A stretch of 64,000 nt of DNA from Nymphaea colorata (Eukaryota > Streptophyta > Magnoliopsida > Nymphaeales > Nymphaeaceae): assembly GCF_008831285.2 (NCBI RefSeq), contig NC_045147.1, positions 24,080,981-24,144,980 on the forward strand. The letters run 5' to 3'. A program made the position numbers and the translations under genes. This document shows, one piece after another, positions 1 to 12,759 of the stretch (positions are counted from its first letter, which is position 1; every line of letters starts with the position of its first letter). The notes under the pieces were generated by a model that searched no databases, was not told the origin of the DNA, and saw only the letters and a program-made list of their open reading frames with translations.

Positions 1-324
1 GTTACTAATCGATCCCTATTTGGTTTTATGGCGGTTCCTAAGAACACTAATATGTTGGTAGTTTTGCAGGTACCATCTAGGAGGAATCTGTCTCTCCTTG
101 CACCTCTTGGCACCAGAGTCTGAAAATGAGCTAAACTTTATTTATTGTGGTTAATCTTTCCAAAAGAAAGAAAGCAATGTTGATGCCTGAAATTTTGTAT
201 GGTGGAACTGGCAGAGCATCATTTGTTCAGAGAGTGGCAGATTAATGCTTCAAACTACTTGTTTGTTCATTTTTAATATAAAATGTCTTCTTATTAATAT
301 TTGCTATCGTTATCATTAACACAG

Positions 325-474
325 GCTAGCAATCAGGTTCGTCATTTTCATGATACTAAGATGGGTCACTTGAGGAAGAAAAAGCGAAGAGGAAGGAACA
401 AGAAAGGATCTAATTCATGGTTGGAAGCCTGCAATGGGGGATTTCAGGCTCATGCATTCAAGGAGAGATTCTGA
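325..474 (+). CDS. Terminal exon of an unidentified basic protein (3' end only)
   Basis: An acceptor (TTAACACAG at 316-324) is followed by 50 codons in phase 0, ending with TGA at 472-474. The peptide starts ASNQVRHFHD, has a lysine/arginine-rich core (GHLRKKKRRGRNKKG) that looks like a nuclear or nucleolar localisation or RNA-binding patch, and ends HAFKERF. I do not recognise the family. The rest of the gene lies left of the window. Another acceptor-like site (TTTTGCAG at 62-69) could open an earlier exon, but I could not join it to this one in a consistent frame, so only this exon is called. The exon could also be a chance open frame, although the acceptor, frame and basic composition together favour a real one. 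Confidence 0.45.
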   Translation, partial: ASNQVRHFHDTKMGHLRKKKRRGRNKKGSNSWLEACNGGFQAHAFKERF

Positions 475-1570
475 TCTTCCTATGTGTGCTTCTCATATTC
501 ACTGTTGATGTCTTTAAATATCAGTAGATTATATCAATGTAATAGAGGTAACCATCAGGTTTACAGAAGTATCCTTTCAAAAAAGGAAGAGAAAGCTTCA
601 GCCCCTCAACTTGCCTGTCATAAATTAATAAATAATTCCCACGAATCGAGAAACATTGGGAATTCTTAAGCATTGGAACTCTTTATGCCGACGGTTTACA
701 AACAAAGTATCCTCGTAATCAAACAACTGATAAAATGCACAGACGGAACAAAGCAAACTAAAACGCTTGGAACAGACCGCATATACGGAATTAAAAATAA
801 ACAATAGACTGGACAGACAAAGGTGCTCAAAATGACGGACAAAAGGGACTTTCATGTTTTGTTATTAAAACCATCAAACATTAGACAAAGAACACCACTG
901 GCGAATATGGTATAGTGGATAGAATGTCTTGCACGTTCTGTCCAGCAAAACAGTTATCAAACGATCTCTTAAAACCAGAGGGGATGCCTAGGCGGTAGCC
1001 TGACCCCAGCTAAGTGGGAAAAAAAATTACATTAACAAAATTATAAATTTTTAGTTGTATCATGTATTTTTTGGATTTGAATTTAATTTGTTCCTATTCG
1101 GATAAGTTTGTTGAACTGTTTGGCTTGCCTTTGAAAAAAATCCTCCTCTTCTTAAGATAAATTTATTTGTGTTTGTTTCAAAGATTGGCAAGATTTGTAA
1201 AAAATAATGGAAAATAATATTATATGAATCCATCCCTGTTTTCAGTGCAAGTAGAGTAGATCGAACAGTAAGTTATCGTTTCCATCGCTAAAACAACCCC
1301 CAAGTGGCCTGTTTGGAAAAATATGTGAAATAATTAACCTGCCGTTACTGTTCCCAAACCACTCGTTCGTAAAATAGGAGTCTAGTAACAATATTGCATT
1401 CTTTGAAACGCAAGGCTCAATAAGTGCGCCCCGATTTTTGGCATCACATATTGGCTACTAATGTTCCTGATATCAAACGGCGTTCGAGGTGGCGTTCCAG
1501 CGGTCAAAACGGACATACCGTTCCAAAAACCTTGAGCCGAAACAAACGTGTGACGCAGAACAGGTGGAAT
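475..1570. other. Intergenic: 3' flank of the first gene and promoter of the FAM32A-like gene
   Basis: AT-rich, with no supported gene. The right end (about 1470-1570) becomes GC-richer just before the TATA box of the next gene. Open frames here are short and lack family resemblance. Confidence 0.5.
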
Positions 1571-1574
1571 GGGT

Positions 1575-1582
1575 TATAAATA
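1575..1582 (+). promoter_or_regulatory. TATA box of the FAM32A-like gene
   Basis: TATAAATA on the + strand. It is followed by a C/T-rich stretch typical of a plant 5' UTR, placing the expected transcription start near 1605-1615. Confidence 0.55.
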
Positions 1583-1609
1583 CCTGCCCTCCCCTGTTCC
1601 ACACTGTTC

Positions 1610-3259
1610 CCCCCTTACCCTCGGAACAGGTGTGGACGGAACGCTCGACGCCTGCTCCTCCCTCTCGACCTTCCCCCTCCTCTCCCTCTCTCGATCTCTC
1701 CCCTTCCTTCTGGGTCTCTTGCTTTTCGCCTCTCGACCTCTGGTGTCTTCTTCCCCTCTCGACCTCTTCTATCTTCTTCCATCTCGACCTCAAGTTCCTG
1801 TGCTTCGGTTTCCTCTAGTCCGGCTCCTGCAAAATCGGATCAATTCCGGAACCCTCCGGCGGTCACCAGGTGAGGTACGCCTGAATATCTCTCTCTGTCT
1901 CCGGCGGTCACTAGTTCAGTACGTGTTCTCTCGCGTTCGATTGCTGTATGCATTTGGATTTTGGGTTTTTATTATTTGGCCGTTTTTTATTTGGGCGTTT
2001 TTTTGCTTCTGCTATTTCCTATGCTACGACTGTTTCTCCTCTACAGAACTGCTCCTTAATCACTCTTTACATGGTTGCTCTTCCTTCTTGTGTAGTTTAC
2101 CTAGTGTTGATTTGCTTTGCAAAAGAAAATGAATTCTTCTTTTTTTATCGTTTTGTGTTAATGAATATCTGTTGACATTTTTTCAACCGTTCCCATCAAT
2201 ATTCCTCCTAAGTCTATTTTTAGCCCAACAAGGTTTCGATGTCTTGGAACTGGGCTTCCATTATTAGCAATATAATATTCCTGTGAGTGCAAAGGCAAAA
2301 AGGCAACTAATATCCCATGGTACTTGTTTGTAGCTTTCCTCAAGTTAGGTGGCTTGTTGCTTAATGAGACGCACTCTTAGAGGGTTTTGCATCTCGCCAT
2401 CTCCTGGTTGAAGTGGAAGCACATAATAATCAGTAGATCTACCTAGCTCTGTGTGTGTATGTTTAGTTGCCTAGTTCAGTTTCTTGGTTTCACAGTGTTC
2501 ACCATTTTCAGGTTTGGACTTGAAGGATAAAATTGAGTCATAAGCAAAGGCACTTATGTTTCCTCCATGTGATAATCCTGTTTTCTATAATCTTGTATCT
2601 GCAAGGGAGGTCAAGATGTTTTAATATAGAAATTGGGATCCTGAGGAAGTCGAGATTCCCATTTTTAAGTACTGGAATTATGTTATGGGAACTCTGATTC
2701 CGAGAAACTGAAATTGGGACTCGTTGTCAATCATGGAAATCATGATTCTTCTTGGTCTCTACTTTGCTTCCTCTGAATTGCAATTCTTCTTAGCAAGTGA
2801 TTCCTGTAACTGTGGTATTTTCCCTATTCCATTTATCGCTTGTCAAATACTGTCTTTTACATTGCCATCTAGTGTTGACGTGCAATGTCATTAATCTTTT
2901 AAATACAAATTCTATAGGATTTTCATAATCATGCTTAACCGCCATTTTCTAACAAATATTTATTCATCTTTATGGATGTCTGTTAAGGTTTTGAACGGAG
3001 TACAAGCTGAGCTACTCAATGTAGTCCTTACTTTTCTGAGCTACTCATGTGAGAACATCTGATATGGTCATAAATTGCACTGGCTGGAGGCGATGCTCCA
3101 TTAGGGCCCCATTCCCAAGAGCATCCATCCGTAGATTTTGTATTGTCTGCTACTTTTCAACAGCTTCTTGTAACAATGTTGCACAAATACTATGCACGTT
3201 CGGCAATTTTATTGTTGGTTCTCATCATTCTTTTCTGAACCTCTGAGTTTGCAGGAGAA
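1610..3259 (+). other. Pyrimidine-rich 5' UTR with a probable intron (1870-3254)
   Basis: From about 1630 to 1800 the leader is nearly all C and T and repeats a CTCGACCT unit several times. A good donor, CAG|GTGAGG, occurs at 1867/1870. The acceptor TTTGCAG ends at 3254, just 5 bases before the start codon at 3260. The simplest model is one 5'-UTR exon (about 1610-1869), a 1.39-kb leader intron, and a coding exon from 3255. Leader introns are common in plant housekeeping genes. Transcript evidence is needed to fix the exact borders. Confidence 0.5.
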
Positions 3260-3830
3260 ATGTCTGAATATGAAAATATTGTTGGGGGAAAGCTAAAATT
3301 GAAAGGGAAGGCCTTGGATGTCAAGTCGGGTGGGGTAAAGAAGAAGAAGAAAAAGAAGCACGAGCATGTATCTGGAACATCGCATACTGATGAACCATCT
3401 GGAGGTTTGCTCTTCTTATTCAACCCCTAAAAGTTGTCGTCAACCCTTTCTTGACTTCTTTCTACCAAGTGCAAAATGCAACCCTTTTTATTTAAACCCT
3501 AATTAATTGGATTCTTGTTGTCTGGCTCCAACTTTTTTTGTGACTTGTATCTTGGAAATTCTGCATGTGTTAGTTGAAGCAGGTGTATCAACTGATCATT
3601 TGAAGGATATAAATGAAGAAGACCAGTTAGGCAATGAGGGAAATCATCCTGCGTATGATGATCATCTCACGCCAGCAGAGAAGAAATACATAGAGCAGCG
3701 GGCCAAACTTGATGTGAATCTGTTGGCGAAAACCTCCGGTAAGTCACACAGAGACAGAATTCAGGACTTCAATCAGTACCTAGCAAATCTCAGTGAGCAC
3801 TATGACATTCCGAAAGTGGGCCCTGGTTAA
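3260..3830 (+). CDS. FAM32A-like protein (spliceosome-associated family)
   Basis: Two coding exons, 3260-3404 and 3574-3830, join in phase 1 to give 133 residues. The family name rests on the pattern of human FAM32A: an N-terminal GGKLKLKGKALDV segment, a run of lysines (KKKKKKK, about 27-33), a middle LTPAEKKYIEQ segment, and the diagnostic C-terminus HRDRIQDFNQYL followed by EHYDIPKVGPG. Human FAM32A is about 112 residues; this protein has an extra acidic linker between the lysine run and the conserved second half. Human FAM32A has been found in the catalytic spliceosome, where its C-terminus reaches the active site and promotes exon ligation; a similar nuclear role is inferred here. The start is the first ATG after the leader acceptor. 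The acceptor at 3573 (TTAG) keeps the frame. Confidence 0.9.
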
Positions 3831-6800
3831 TTGATGTTCTTGCTAGCAACGAGAAAATGGTATGCTGCTGAAGGTTATGCTTTGGCCAGACACTTGCAAT
3901 TGCCACAGGCTGGTCCAAGTCCCAGAACCATTATGTGTTTTCTTTAGTTCAACACCTGGAGCTTTCCACTTCTGATGCGGTATTGTCACTAATGGCTTTG
4001 TATTATGTTATCTCTTGTTGATTCTTAATGACTCTTTGCAAACTATGAAGTGAACTGTTACATATATGATGTGAACTATTACATAGTCATCCTTCTTGTA
4101 ACCAGGTAAATAGGTCCAGCATGGTGGTCTATTTGCCCCTTGGTTTGAGCCTGATTGATCAAGTAATGGGCATTTTTTGAACTGAACTTTGTAGTTGTAA
4201 CTTCGCAGTCTAGAACTGAGCCGAGTGCTTGGTTTCGTGGATCTCAATTTGGTTCATATAGTTCATTTTGACGCCGCATTTTACATAGACGTTACGGGCC
4301 ACGGACGTTTATAAACGCCTCAGTTTTTTCTCAAGGTTATTATAAAAGTTCACGAACGAGACTAGTAATTAGCTACAGAATTTCTTGCAGGATTCTTATC
4401 TGCATACATGCCATGCTCATGCACATTGTGATTTGGTATCGGTCCATTCGTTGGCCGACAACTGAGTAGCGTGATCACCTCCTAAAAGAAAAAACAGCTG
4501 ATGGGCGGAAGCAGCCTCATTGAATACCTGCCCTTTAAGAAACAGGCTTTATTGGCCGTCGCATCTATATCAACGGATATATAAACAAAAAAGAAGGAAT
4601 CAAATTTTTTACTTATATTTTTAATAAAAATAATCTGAGCTGATGTACCAAGAATATTTTTGGATTTGCTCTGCACCCACTGGTATATAAAAGTCCAGTA
4701 GCTACCTGTTTTCTTTTATATATTTATATAGGCCTGTGTTTAATTTGTGTTTGTTGGTGAATGTGGTTGTTGCCATCATCATCATTCATGCTGAGCAGGT
4801 ATGCCTTGTAAAGTAGGGCACCTCTGCACTCACCTGGCCGGCCGAGGCTGTCACTTGCCACAGCTGCCGATCCCACATGCCAAGCTTCTTTAACATGCGA
4901 TGGCTTCAACGAGTCAAATGATTTCTGACCGGAAACTGCTAGGTAATGAACAGGATCCGGGTGCTATATATATATATATATGTGCTTTGCCGAGCTTTAG
5001 CTCCACGCAGCAGCATGGGCATCACGCATGGTAACAAGAGAAGCTCGTCTTTCAAGCGCAGTGCACCGCCAGTGTGTCTGAACGTTAATACATTCATGGA
5101 TTCCAAACTCGGTTACATGCACACGCTTTTGTTTCTGTACATTTGCATTGTGCACAAGTTCTTATGCATACCAATTACTCATAAAAGAGGACTAGGGACT
5201 CAATGCAAATGAGTCAAGGGCACAGTTGGGATGTCTTAAGGCCCGTATACCATGCACGGCGTACACGCAAGTCCCCTTCTCATGTTATACTGTCAGTGTT
5301 CTTGCTACCAAACAAACATTGAAACACCCAATGGACATTAACTGTTACTGAGGTGCCAACCCTATGGACTTTAGTGCACCGGCTGGGACCTGCACGTAAG
5401 ATTAGAAGGTCAGTTTCTTGTTCGAGATGCATGCAGTGTTTTGAGAGGAGAAGTGTTTGCATGGAGCGAATTAATTACACTAACGAATAGTAGTCGAATG
5501 TGGGTTTCGCTTAATTAAACTAAGGAATGTGAACATAACGATGATATCATACACGAAATTAAGCTCTCCGATTATCAAATTCATTGTACGAGCAACCGTA
5601 AGATATGTGCAAGACTTGAACTGCACAAACTTGTTGATCAAGATTTAAAGAATTGTAAGAAAAAAAAAATGTATTGATATATCAATTAAAAAATAAGGAG
5701 CATACCCACATGGTCTTTCTAAAGTTTATACCAAAAATTCTAAATTTAATGATTGTTTTTGTTGAGTTGCTATCATTGTGCGACGCAAATTTTGTGTGGG
5801 AGCTACCAATTCTTGCACCAAAGGGAGTCACATGAATGTGGGGTTGGGCACCACATGAAGACAACGTCTCACCTTAGTTGGAAGGCAATAAAAAATAAGG
5901 GTCCAGATTTGAATGTGCAAGTGGCAATCCATGAATTAATGAACGTGCCCACAATGCCTGATGGGCGCGCCCTTGACCGCGAGGTCGGGGAGACTAAGCT
6001 GTCTCAACTTGGTGTGGTGCAGATACATACATGGTTCATCGAGGCCATCGGACCCACAAGCTTCACCTGACCTTACTGGGAATGTCCGCTCAAGCCCAAT
6101 ACATTAATAAACATGAAAAAAATATATGAGTTGGATAAGAAGACGATATGAAACCCAAGACACGCATGCCATAGACAATCTACTTTATTGGATGGCCCCT
6201 TGAACCATCTAATTCCTACTGATCGCTAGCTGGAGTTTGGTGAATAAAAAGTGAAGAAGGCGACGTCATCATGCAATTTCTCAAATGGTTAGACCTTTAT
6301 TTTAAAATCGGTGGCAGCAGGCCAGCAATATCTGACACCCGCATACCTTGTTAAATTACTTGCTCAGCAGTTCAATATATGTGTGGGCTGATCCGATGGC
6401 AGGAGGACGAGGTCGAGTGGCATGCAGTTATTGAAAGTAATGCCCTCCCTCCCTCTCCGCAGAGCTTTTTAAATAGAAGCTTCAGCCTCAGGAGGAGCTT
6501 ATTTTTTAAATCTTTACTAGGTAAAAAACTTAGGCTTACTTGTATATGGTAGCTTCAATTCAATAGATCTGGTCCATGAATGATCAACTGAAAATTTGTT
6601 AATGATATATTTAGTATGAAAAACAATTTATAAGACCTTCAACAAGGACCATACCATCCAGCAAGTAGAACTCCCGACGTCTGGCTGGTGGAGGGTTTAA
6701 TACTTTGCCTGCCCTCCCTGGGCCACCACTGCCACTAACATCTGCGATATTTTCCGAAGCAGTGGAAAACGACTGCAATTATTCGTGCATCCTTTTTTGT

Positions 6801-8519
6801 TTGTTTGCAGCATTCATCGTTGGTTTGGTGCCGAGATTTTACAGCTTGTTTTCTAAAATCTCGCCATTTTCTTTTGTACTGGGTTCCATGTCTAGCAATC
6901 TTGTCGTCGTGAGATGAACTGTTTTGGATTTTGACCAGCAGTCGCGAAGATGCGACAGTCGTTTAAATCCCATTAAACAATCGGGGGATCGATTAGGTTT
7001 GTGAAAAACTCAATTTTAATAGAATCCCGTTTCTAAAGAGCTACTCCTATCCCTAAGTTATTTTTCCGTATCCAAAAACGCCAATTAAAATTTTAAAAAC
7101 TGGTTTAAAAAAAGCTTACACAAATCAACCAAACACAACCTTATATATTTCACGAGTTTTCACCTTTCACTTAACCATAACTACGCTGCCGGCGGTTGTG
7201 TTCTTTTCCATCTTAAAGGGGTTAAAATACTCATAAGAGCACGAGAGAGATGGGCGGTTCGATGTTTCGTCTCGAACTACATTACAAACCAGAAAGGCAA
7301 CAAAAAGGGTCACGAGGCTAACCACAGTGATGTGGACGCGAACTGATGGCGACCCAGCAATACTCCGGGTGGCGTGGGTTTTACGAGCTACACGGACCAA
7401 GAAGACCCACGACCAGCCCTTCAAAATGCGCTGGATAAGATTCATCTCGGTTTTTTACTCGGCGAAGCTTTTATTAGAAAATCGAATCCAACTCCGGCGT
7501 TCCATGAAAACCTGCAACACTCGATACCAAAAAAAGAAGTTCATCGGTCTTAACTGCCATCGGCGCCGCAAGAGCAAAGGTACGGGCTAACTACTTACTA
7601 ACTAAACAAGCCGTGGAGAAAACCGGGAAAACGCCTTACATTACACAACATAACGAGAAGGCGGCACAATAAGTTCAAACTTCCGGCAACCCAGTGAGCT
7701 TAGAGCCTCATTAATGGTTGCGCTTTCTCCCTCTAGTCTCGTAACTTATCCACCTTCTGCTTCCCTTGTTCTCGAGCTGACTCGAACAATAAGTGCCGGT
7801 GTTAGTTCATTTTCATTTATACGAAGTATTTGTGCCCAGCTGCGATTAATGCCACCTGGAGGACTGGGCCGTCGTCACCATTTTCTCCTTGAAAAAGGAT
7901 ACTCGCGCACGTGTTGAACGGTGCGGAGGAGAAAATATATATTTGTTTAAGAAAAGGGAAATTGGGGAGGGAGGAGAAGTAGCGAAATGGCAGGCATTGG
8001 ATGCTCTGCCGGCGCTTGCGAGTGGGGGACCCGCCGGAAATGGCGTCTCAGAGGTTCACGGGAGCAGTAAAATCGGCAAATCAAGTCGTAAAAGAAGAGG
8101 GGGTGAACTTGGAATGAAAACAAAGCTATTAAGAGAATCCCGCTTGCGTCACCCGAGTTCCAACCGATTCACGAGAAGTCGCTACACAAATGAAACAAGT
8201 AAAGGGCGTCACCAAAAAGAGAGGAGGAAGAAGATAATGTGAATTTTTTTCCTTTCTGTTTATTTGCAGAAATGAATTTTACTGTAAATGGTCATGGCAA
8301 AGAAACAATTATAAAATACAAAGAGAAAAATGAAAAGTCCATACAAAAAATTGAGAAAAAACAACCGAAACCAATGACAGCCATTGACAACAAAAAGAAA
8401 AAGAAAAAAAGGGGAAAAGAGAACGGACCACGGATGGCTGCCCTTCTCGGGTTGACTTATCGCCGGAAAATGACGTCATCAGGGACTGAGGAAGGTAATG
8501 GGGGTTTCCGTGGTTCGCC
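3831..8519. other. Intergenic, no supported gene
   Basis: The first 150-200 bases are the 3' UTR of the FAM32A-like gene. The remainder is AT-rich, with a short (TA)n run near 4964-4981. The last 280 bases should be the 3' UTR of the GATL gene on the opposite strand; a minus-strand AATAAA at 8264-8259 is a candidate polyadenylation signal. Several open frames of 60-117 codons (for example 5753-6070 and 7889-8242) show no recognisable domain and are treated as chance. Confidence 0.5.
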
Positions 8520-9638
8520 TTACGAGGAGGAGGTGGAACGGGTGGCGGGCGGCGACGGGCCGTAGAGGTCGTAGGGCGCCCAGAGCGAGTCCAGAGGGCA
8601 CGGCCGGTTCGAGTCGAGACGGACCCACGGCTTGCCACTCCCGCTCCAATGGAGCAAGCTAACGGGGCCGGGATGGAGGTCCCGGCAGCTGCCGCGGACG
8701 TTGTCGCCGCCGAGGCCGTGCTGGTTCCACCGGTGGTCGATGGGCTCCACTTTTCCGGCAAAGACGAGCAGGAAGGGCGGGAGAGAACCGAGATCGTAGA
8801 TCCGCCGGACTTTCTGGATCTCCATCCACCGTTCGATCCTCCGGGTGTATCGGAACCGCCTCCATCGCTCGAGGTCAATGACCATCACTCCCGTGTTGAA
8901 GTAGCAAGGCCTCCTTCCTCGAAACGCACCGGAGAGACGGCGGTCGCCCCAGAATCCAGCGGTGAAGTACTTAGTGAAGTTGGCGTGGCAGTACTCCGGG
9001 GCGCCGACCGTCCTAGACCCGAGGCGGATGCCCCACAGCTTGGCGATGTCGTCGACCACTACTATGTCCGAATCGAGGTAGATGACCCGCCGGACGCAGG
9101 GCTCCAGCAGGTCGCCGATGTAGTTCCGGGCATAGTTCAGCGGCTGCTCGAGGGCGGAGCGGACGGATGTCGAGATGAGGCCGCGGACGAGATCGGGGTC
9201 GAAGAAGTAGAGCTTGAATTTCAGGAAGCGGAAGGTTGAGTTGACCAGGCGCCCGAGATCAGACGCGGGCTCGGCGACGAGGAAATGGAAGAAGAGGTTC
9301 TCCGGGCAGATGGAATGCTGCAATACGGAGTGCACGGCGGCCATAGACCCCCTCAGATACTCGGCATCGAGCGTTATGGCGATGTGAACGAGAGACGGGT
9401 CGCAGACGTCCAACCCCTCGCCGGCCGGGCCCTGACATTCTCCGGCATTGCGAAAGGTCTGCGCCTTCCGGAAGGCGAAGCGGCTGGTCGCGTCTCTGGC
9501 GGGCGGGATCTGCGAAGGGAGCCGGAGGTAGCCTTCCCGGAACGCCTCGGCCGGTGCCAAAGATTGCAGCGAGGGCGTGACGAAGATCATGACCAAGGCC
9601 GCAAAGGCGAACCCGGAGAGCTTGACGACCCACAGCAT
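8520..9638 (-). CDS. Galacturonosyltransferase-like protein (GATL, GT8 family)
   Basis: An intron-less 372-residue protein, like most GATL genes. GT8 enzymes use nucleotide sugars in the Golgi; GATL members act in pectin or xylan synthesis. Residues 1-30 form the N-terminal signal anchor ([16 protein letters not shown]). Family landmarks in order are [15 protein letters not shown] (84-98), the metal-binding DSD in [11 protein letters not shown] (189-191), [12 protein letters not shown] (245-256), [12 protein letters not shown] (302-313) and the C-terminal HWSGSGKPW (330-338). The frame remains open upstream to an ATG at 9788. The ATG at 9638 is preferred because known GATLs begin with the same MLW motif and are about 340-390 residues long. 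Both DxD and HxxGxxKPW are intact, so it should be active. The subclass is not decided; donor and acceptor are unproven for most GATLs. Confidence 0.95.
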   Translation of the reverse strand: MLWVVKLSGFAFAALVMIFVTPSLQSLAPAEAFREGYLRLPSQIPPARDATSRFAFRKAQTFRNAGECQGPAGEGLDVCDPSLVHIAITLDAEYLRGSMAAVHSVLQHSICPENLFFHFLVAEPASDLGRLVNSTFRFLKFKLYFFDPDLVRGLISTSVRSALEQPLNYARNYIGDLLEPCVRRVIYLDSDIVVVDDIAKLWGIRLGSRTVGAPEYCHANFTKYFTAGFWGDRRLSGAFRGRRPCYFNTGVMVIDLERWRRFRYTRRIERWMEIQKVRRIYDLGSLPPFLLVFAGKVEPIDHRWNQHGLGGDNVRGSCRDLHPGPVSLLHWSGSGKPWVRLDSNRPCPLDSLWAPYDLYGPSPPATRSTSSS

Positions 9639-10440
9639 CTTCCGGCGGGCTCTCCGGTGAGCCTTGGTTCGGCCACCGATGAACCTGAGGCTGATGAGGA
9701 GGTGGAGGATGATGAGCGTCCCCTTGATGTCCGCCAGTCTCTGTTCCTTGTACATCGTCCAGATTCTCATTGAACGGCGGAGATTCACCGAAAATCAGAC
9801 ACAAAATCTCTTCCGCTCCGCCTTGCCAAGAGCAGTAACCAACTCCAGCGGTGGCCGGTGAAGAAGGAAGCCCATCGACGGCGGCGTGACGGGGAATGGG
9901 AGTCGTCGAAACTCCAACCGACAGCCGTCGTTTCCCTCTTCAGTCTTCACCTCGCTCCTCCTCCTTCTTCCCCTTTACTGGCAACAAATGACGAAAAAAG
10001 GATTTAAACCTTTTCTGCCCTTTCCGCCATGGAAATCCACGTTAACTCTCTGGGGATTTTTCTCCTTTATTTTATTCAATTTGTTGAGTTTTAAAATCCC
10101 TCTTCCCTTCTCTTCTCGTCCTTATTTTATTACGTAATCTATTCCATAAAAAGAACACAGAGCGAGAGCGACAGAGGCTCCGCCTGCTCTCCCAGAGAGA
10201 GAAAGAGAGCGAGAGGTTGAAGCCGAAGGCGTACATGCAGCCGTAGGGCACACACGTACGCGAAGGCTCGGGGGATCGTACGCGTGTCCAAGATAAAGGG
10301 TCGGGACGGGTGTAGACGCAGCTCCGGTGGACTCCGGTTCCGAGTGCCGACAATCTCGTGAGGAGAGGAATCTTCCGGAACCCGTAGATGCTTTCCCGAC
10401 GGACGGACAGATACGTATGCACCAGCCTGGCTCCCATTCA
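9639..10440 (-). promoter_or_regulatory. Upstream region and probable 5' leader of the GATL gene
   Basis: Moving away from the start codon, the sequence goes from GC-rich coding-like DNA (the frame stays open to 9788) to a plus-strand GA-rich tract (CT-rich on the gene strand) at about 10156-10220. Such CT tracts are common near plant core promoters. I see no clear TATA box on the minus strand. Overlapping minus-strand open frames (10072-10437 and 10139-10444) have no domain signature. Confidence 0.35.
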
Positions 10441-12683
10441 TCAAGTAAAGTAGTACGAGCCTCTCACCAAACTAAACCTAAACGCCCTCGCCTCGATCGA
10501 CTCGTCGCCATGACTCTGCGGTTCCCTTTGCAGTGAAACGATATAAATCTCGCAGAATTTTATCCTCTTTTTTTAGATGCATGCAGGTCGTTCGTGACAT
10601 GTAAAAGATGGGTCATCTCATCTCTCTGTGTAGCCGTCCATGTAAGGGATGGACGGTCTAGGAGGAAGAAGCATCTGCCCTTCCCTGAGTTTCTTCAACT
10701 TTAAAAGTAACGCGATTATTCCGGGGACTTCTCCCGCTATCTTTGTGGATCGGTTGACTTCTCCTCTTATCAATGCAACTAATTTAGTATTTAGTTGCTC
10801 CATTCGCCTTAAAAAATGAAACAACGATACACAAATGAATTCACCATCATAACTTTAACTAGGAAATGTTTTTGAATTCAACGAAACGAATGCATAATCA
10901 AAGAATAGCTAGTACAGGCGACGCCCGGCGAGTGAATGTACATTCCAAAAGGCCCCACGTCAGGGCCTCGAAAGATGGCCTTAAATCCTGCTATATATAT
11001 ATTTAGCAAGGAACATTCCATTTATGCTTTCCAAAGTGCAAAATCATCAAAATAGATTTTACTAAATGCTAATGACCAAAAAGGCGAGCTCTTGTCATGA
11101 AGTTGATTCAAGTAACAATCTAACGTGTTCCTCAACATATTTTTACAGCAATATATGCAGACACGAATTCGAGGAAAAGAAAAGGCTTAGTAAATCTCTA
11201 TGTACATTCGCATGTGTGTGTGGTGGTCGAGCTTGCACGAGAGAGAGAGAGAAAGAGGGGGGGATTTCTTATTGCATATGGTTGCGGGCGGCTGCTGCTG
11301 TCGCCTGGTCGGGTCAAAACGGTGCACTAAGGGCGTGCAGCGTGTCTGGCAAACGGTCAAAGGCTGTGGTGGGTGGCCAGCGTCCGGACGGGCTTCCCTC
11401 TCCTTCAAGACCAAACACGCTAACTGGTTCTACAATCCCACATTCTCTTCTTTTCTTGTTTCACTAGAAATGGACCCTTTGCTTACTTACTTGTGGTGGG
11501 AATATGTGCATCCGAATTTTGGTATCCCTGCTTTTGCTTTTGTGTGCATAAAAAGAGAGAAAGAGACGGGCGTCATTTGCCTTTTGGTGTGTAAATCGCT
11601 TCTCACCTCCTTTGTAGGAAAAAGTTTTTTTTTCTTTCTTTTTTTTGAGCGAGAAAACAGTCTATTCATCTTGAAGTCTATCCATTTCTTAGTTTCCCAT
11701 TCGTGCGCTTGTATGAGCGATTCTTCGATGTTTTTCTCCACCGATAAAATATGTAGTGGCCGCAAACTCTGATATTAGGACCTAAAATTTTGCTCTCAAA
11801 GATCTTTTGAGATGTGTTGTTGTTCAATTGAAATTGAACGACTTTATTCTTTGCTCTTTAAATGGGAAGGAGCACCTTTGGGAGTCTTTAAACCTTTCTT
11901 GCCTTGTACGTTTAGAGCCTGAAAAGTCATATATATGCGCAGCTCCCTTCGTGGAACTACAATTACAGAGGAGAGAATGCAAAGCCTTTTTTTTTTCAAG
12001 TCAGATAAAGTCTAGCTCTCTAATTAATTGTTCCTCCTTTCACTAGCGTGATTCCTGAATTCCTGTCACTTTTCCATCCCCTTCCTTTCTCCCAATCACG
12101 TAGGAGGACACAAATCAAGACTTTCTGATAAGAATTCTTTTAGACAAATTTTCTATTGATTTGCCATCAGCTCCAAGATGTCCTAGACAGAGGAGACGGT
12201 TAACGGCTTCTGGATTGCCGTCCATCGCCTAGATGAACGGCCTCTAGGTCGCCACCTATACAGCAGGCGTTTGTTTGGTTGGGTCCATTGATACCCAATG
12301 TTTTAATGGGGAACGGAACGGCACTCATGACTGATCCCATCAACAGCATTAAAGATGGTCGAAAGGTGTCTGTTTAGCATTCGTACAGGGTAATAACTAT
12401 CGTAAATATTAGTTCGCTGCCTAATTTACTCCTCTCCAATATCACACAAAGCCGCTTAGGTTTTTGAAAAAACATGATATCTAATTTGGTGGTCATTGTT
12501 TATGTTGAAAAAAGATTGAGCCAGTCAATTTACGGTTTAGACTATATTTTGCATGATTGAAATTAAAGACACTGTGTTGAAGCATCATCAAGAGATACAC
12601 GGCGAAGTATTTTCATCCTGGAAGTTGGGCAAACACGACCTCTTTTCTTCTTCTTCTTCTTCTTCTATCTCTCTCTTGGGACA

Positions 12684-12759
12684 AAGTTCAATGTTTATTA
12701 AGAACACCAAAAAGTATGAGGAAGTTCAATGTTTATTAAGAACACCAAAAAGTATGAGG
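12684..12759. repeat. 38-bp tandem duplication
   Basis: Two adjacent identical copies, 12684-12721 and 12722-12759, each starting AAGTTCAATGTTTATT and ending GTATGAG. Confidence 0.9.

Noticed and set aside
900-960. tRNA-like phrase GGTATAGTGGATAGAATG
   Set aside because: Resembles an A-box region but no B box, anticodon stem or acceptor stem could be found.
5753-6070. 105-codon frame on the + strand
   Set aside because: Non-ATG start and no recognisable motif.
7889-8242. 117-codon basic frame on the + strand
   Set aside because: Non-ATG start, no family resemblance, likely compositional in purine-rich DNA.
8649-9804. Long open frames on both strands overlapping the GATL gene
   Set aside because: Shadows of the GC-rich GATL coding sequence in other frames.
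10072-10444. Two overlapping minus-strand frames upstream of GATL
   Set aside because: Arginine/serine-rich translations of CT-rich DNA with no domain; more likely promoter or leader.
11200-11772. 190-codon frame on the + strand
   Set aside because: Starts in a GAGAGA-rich region, low complexity and phenylalanine-rich, no recognised domain, no splice partners.
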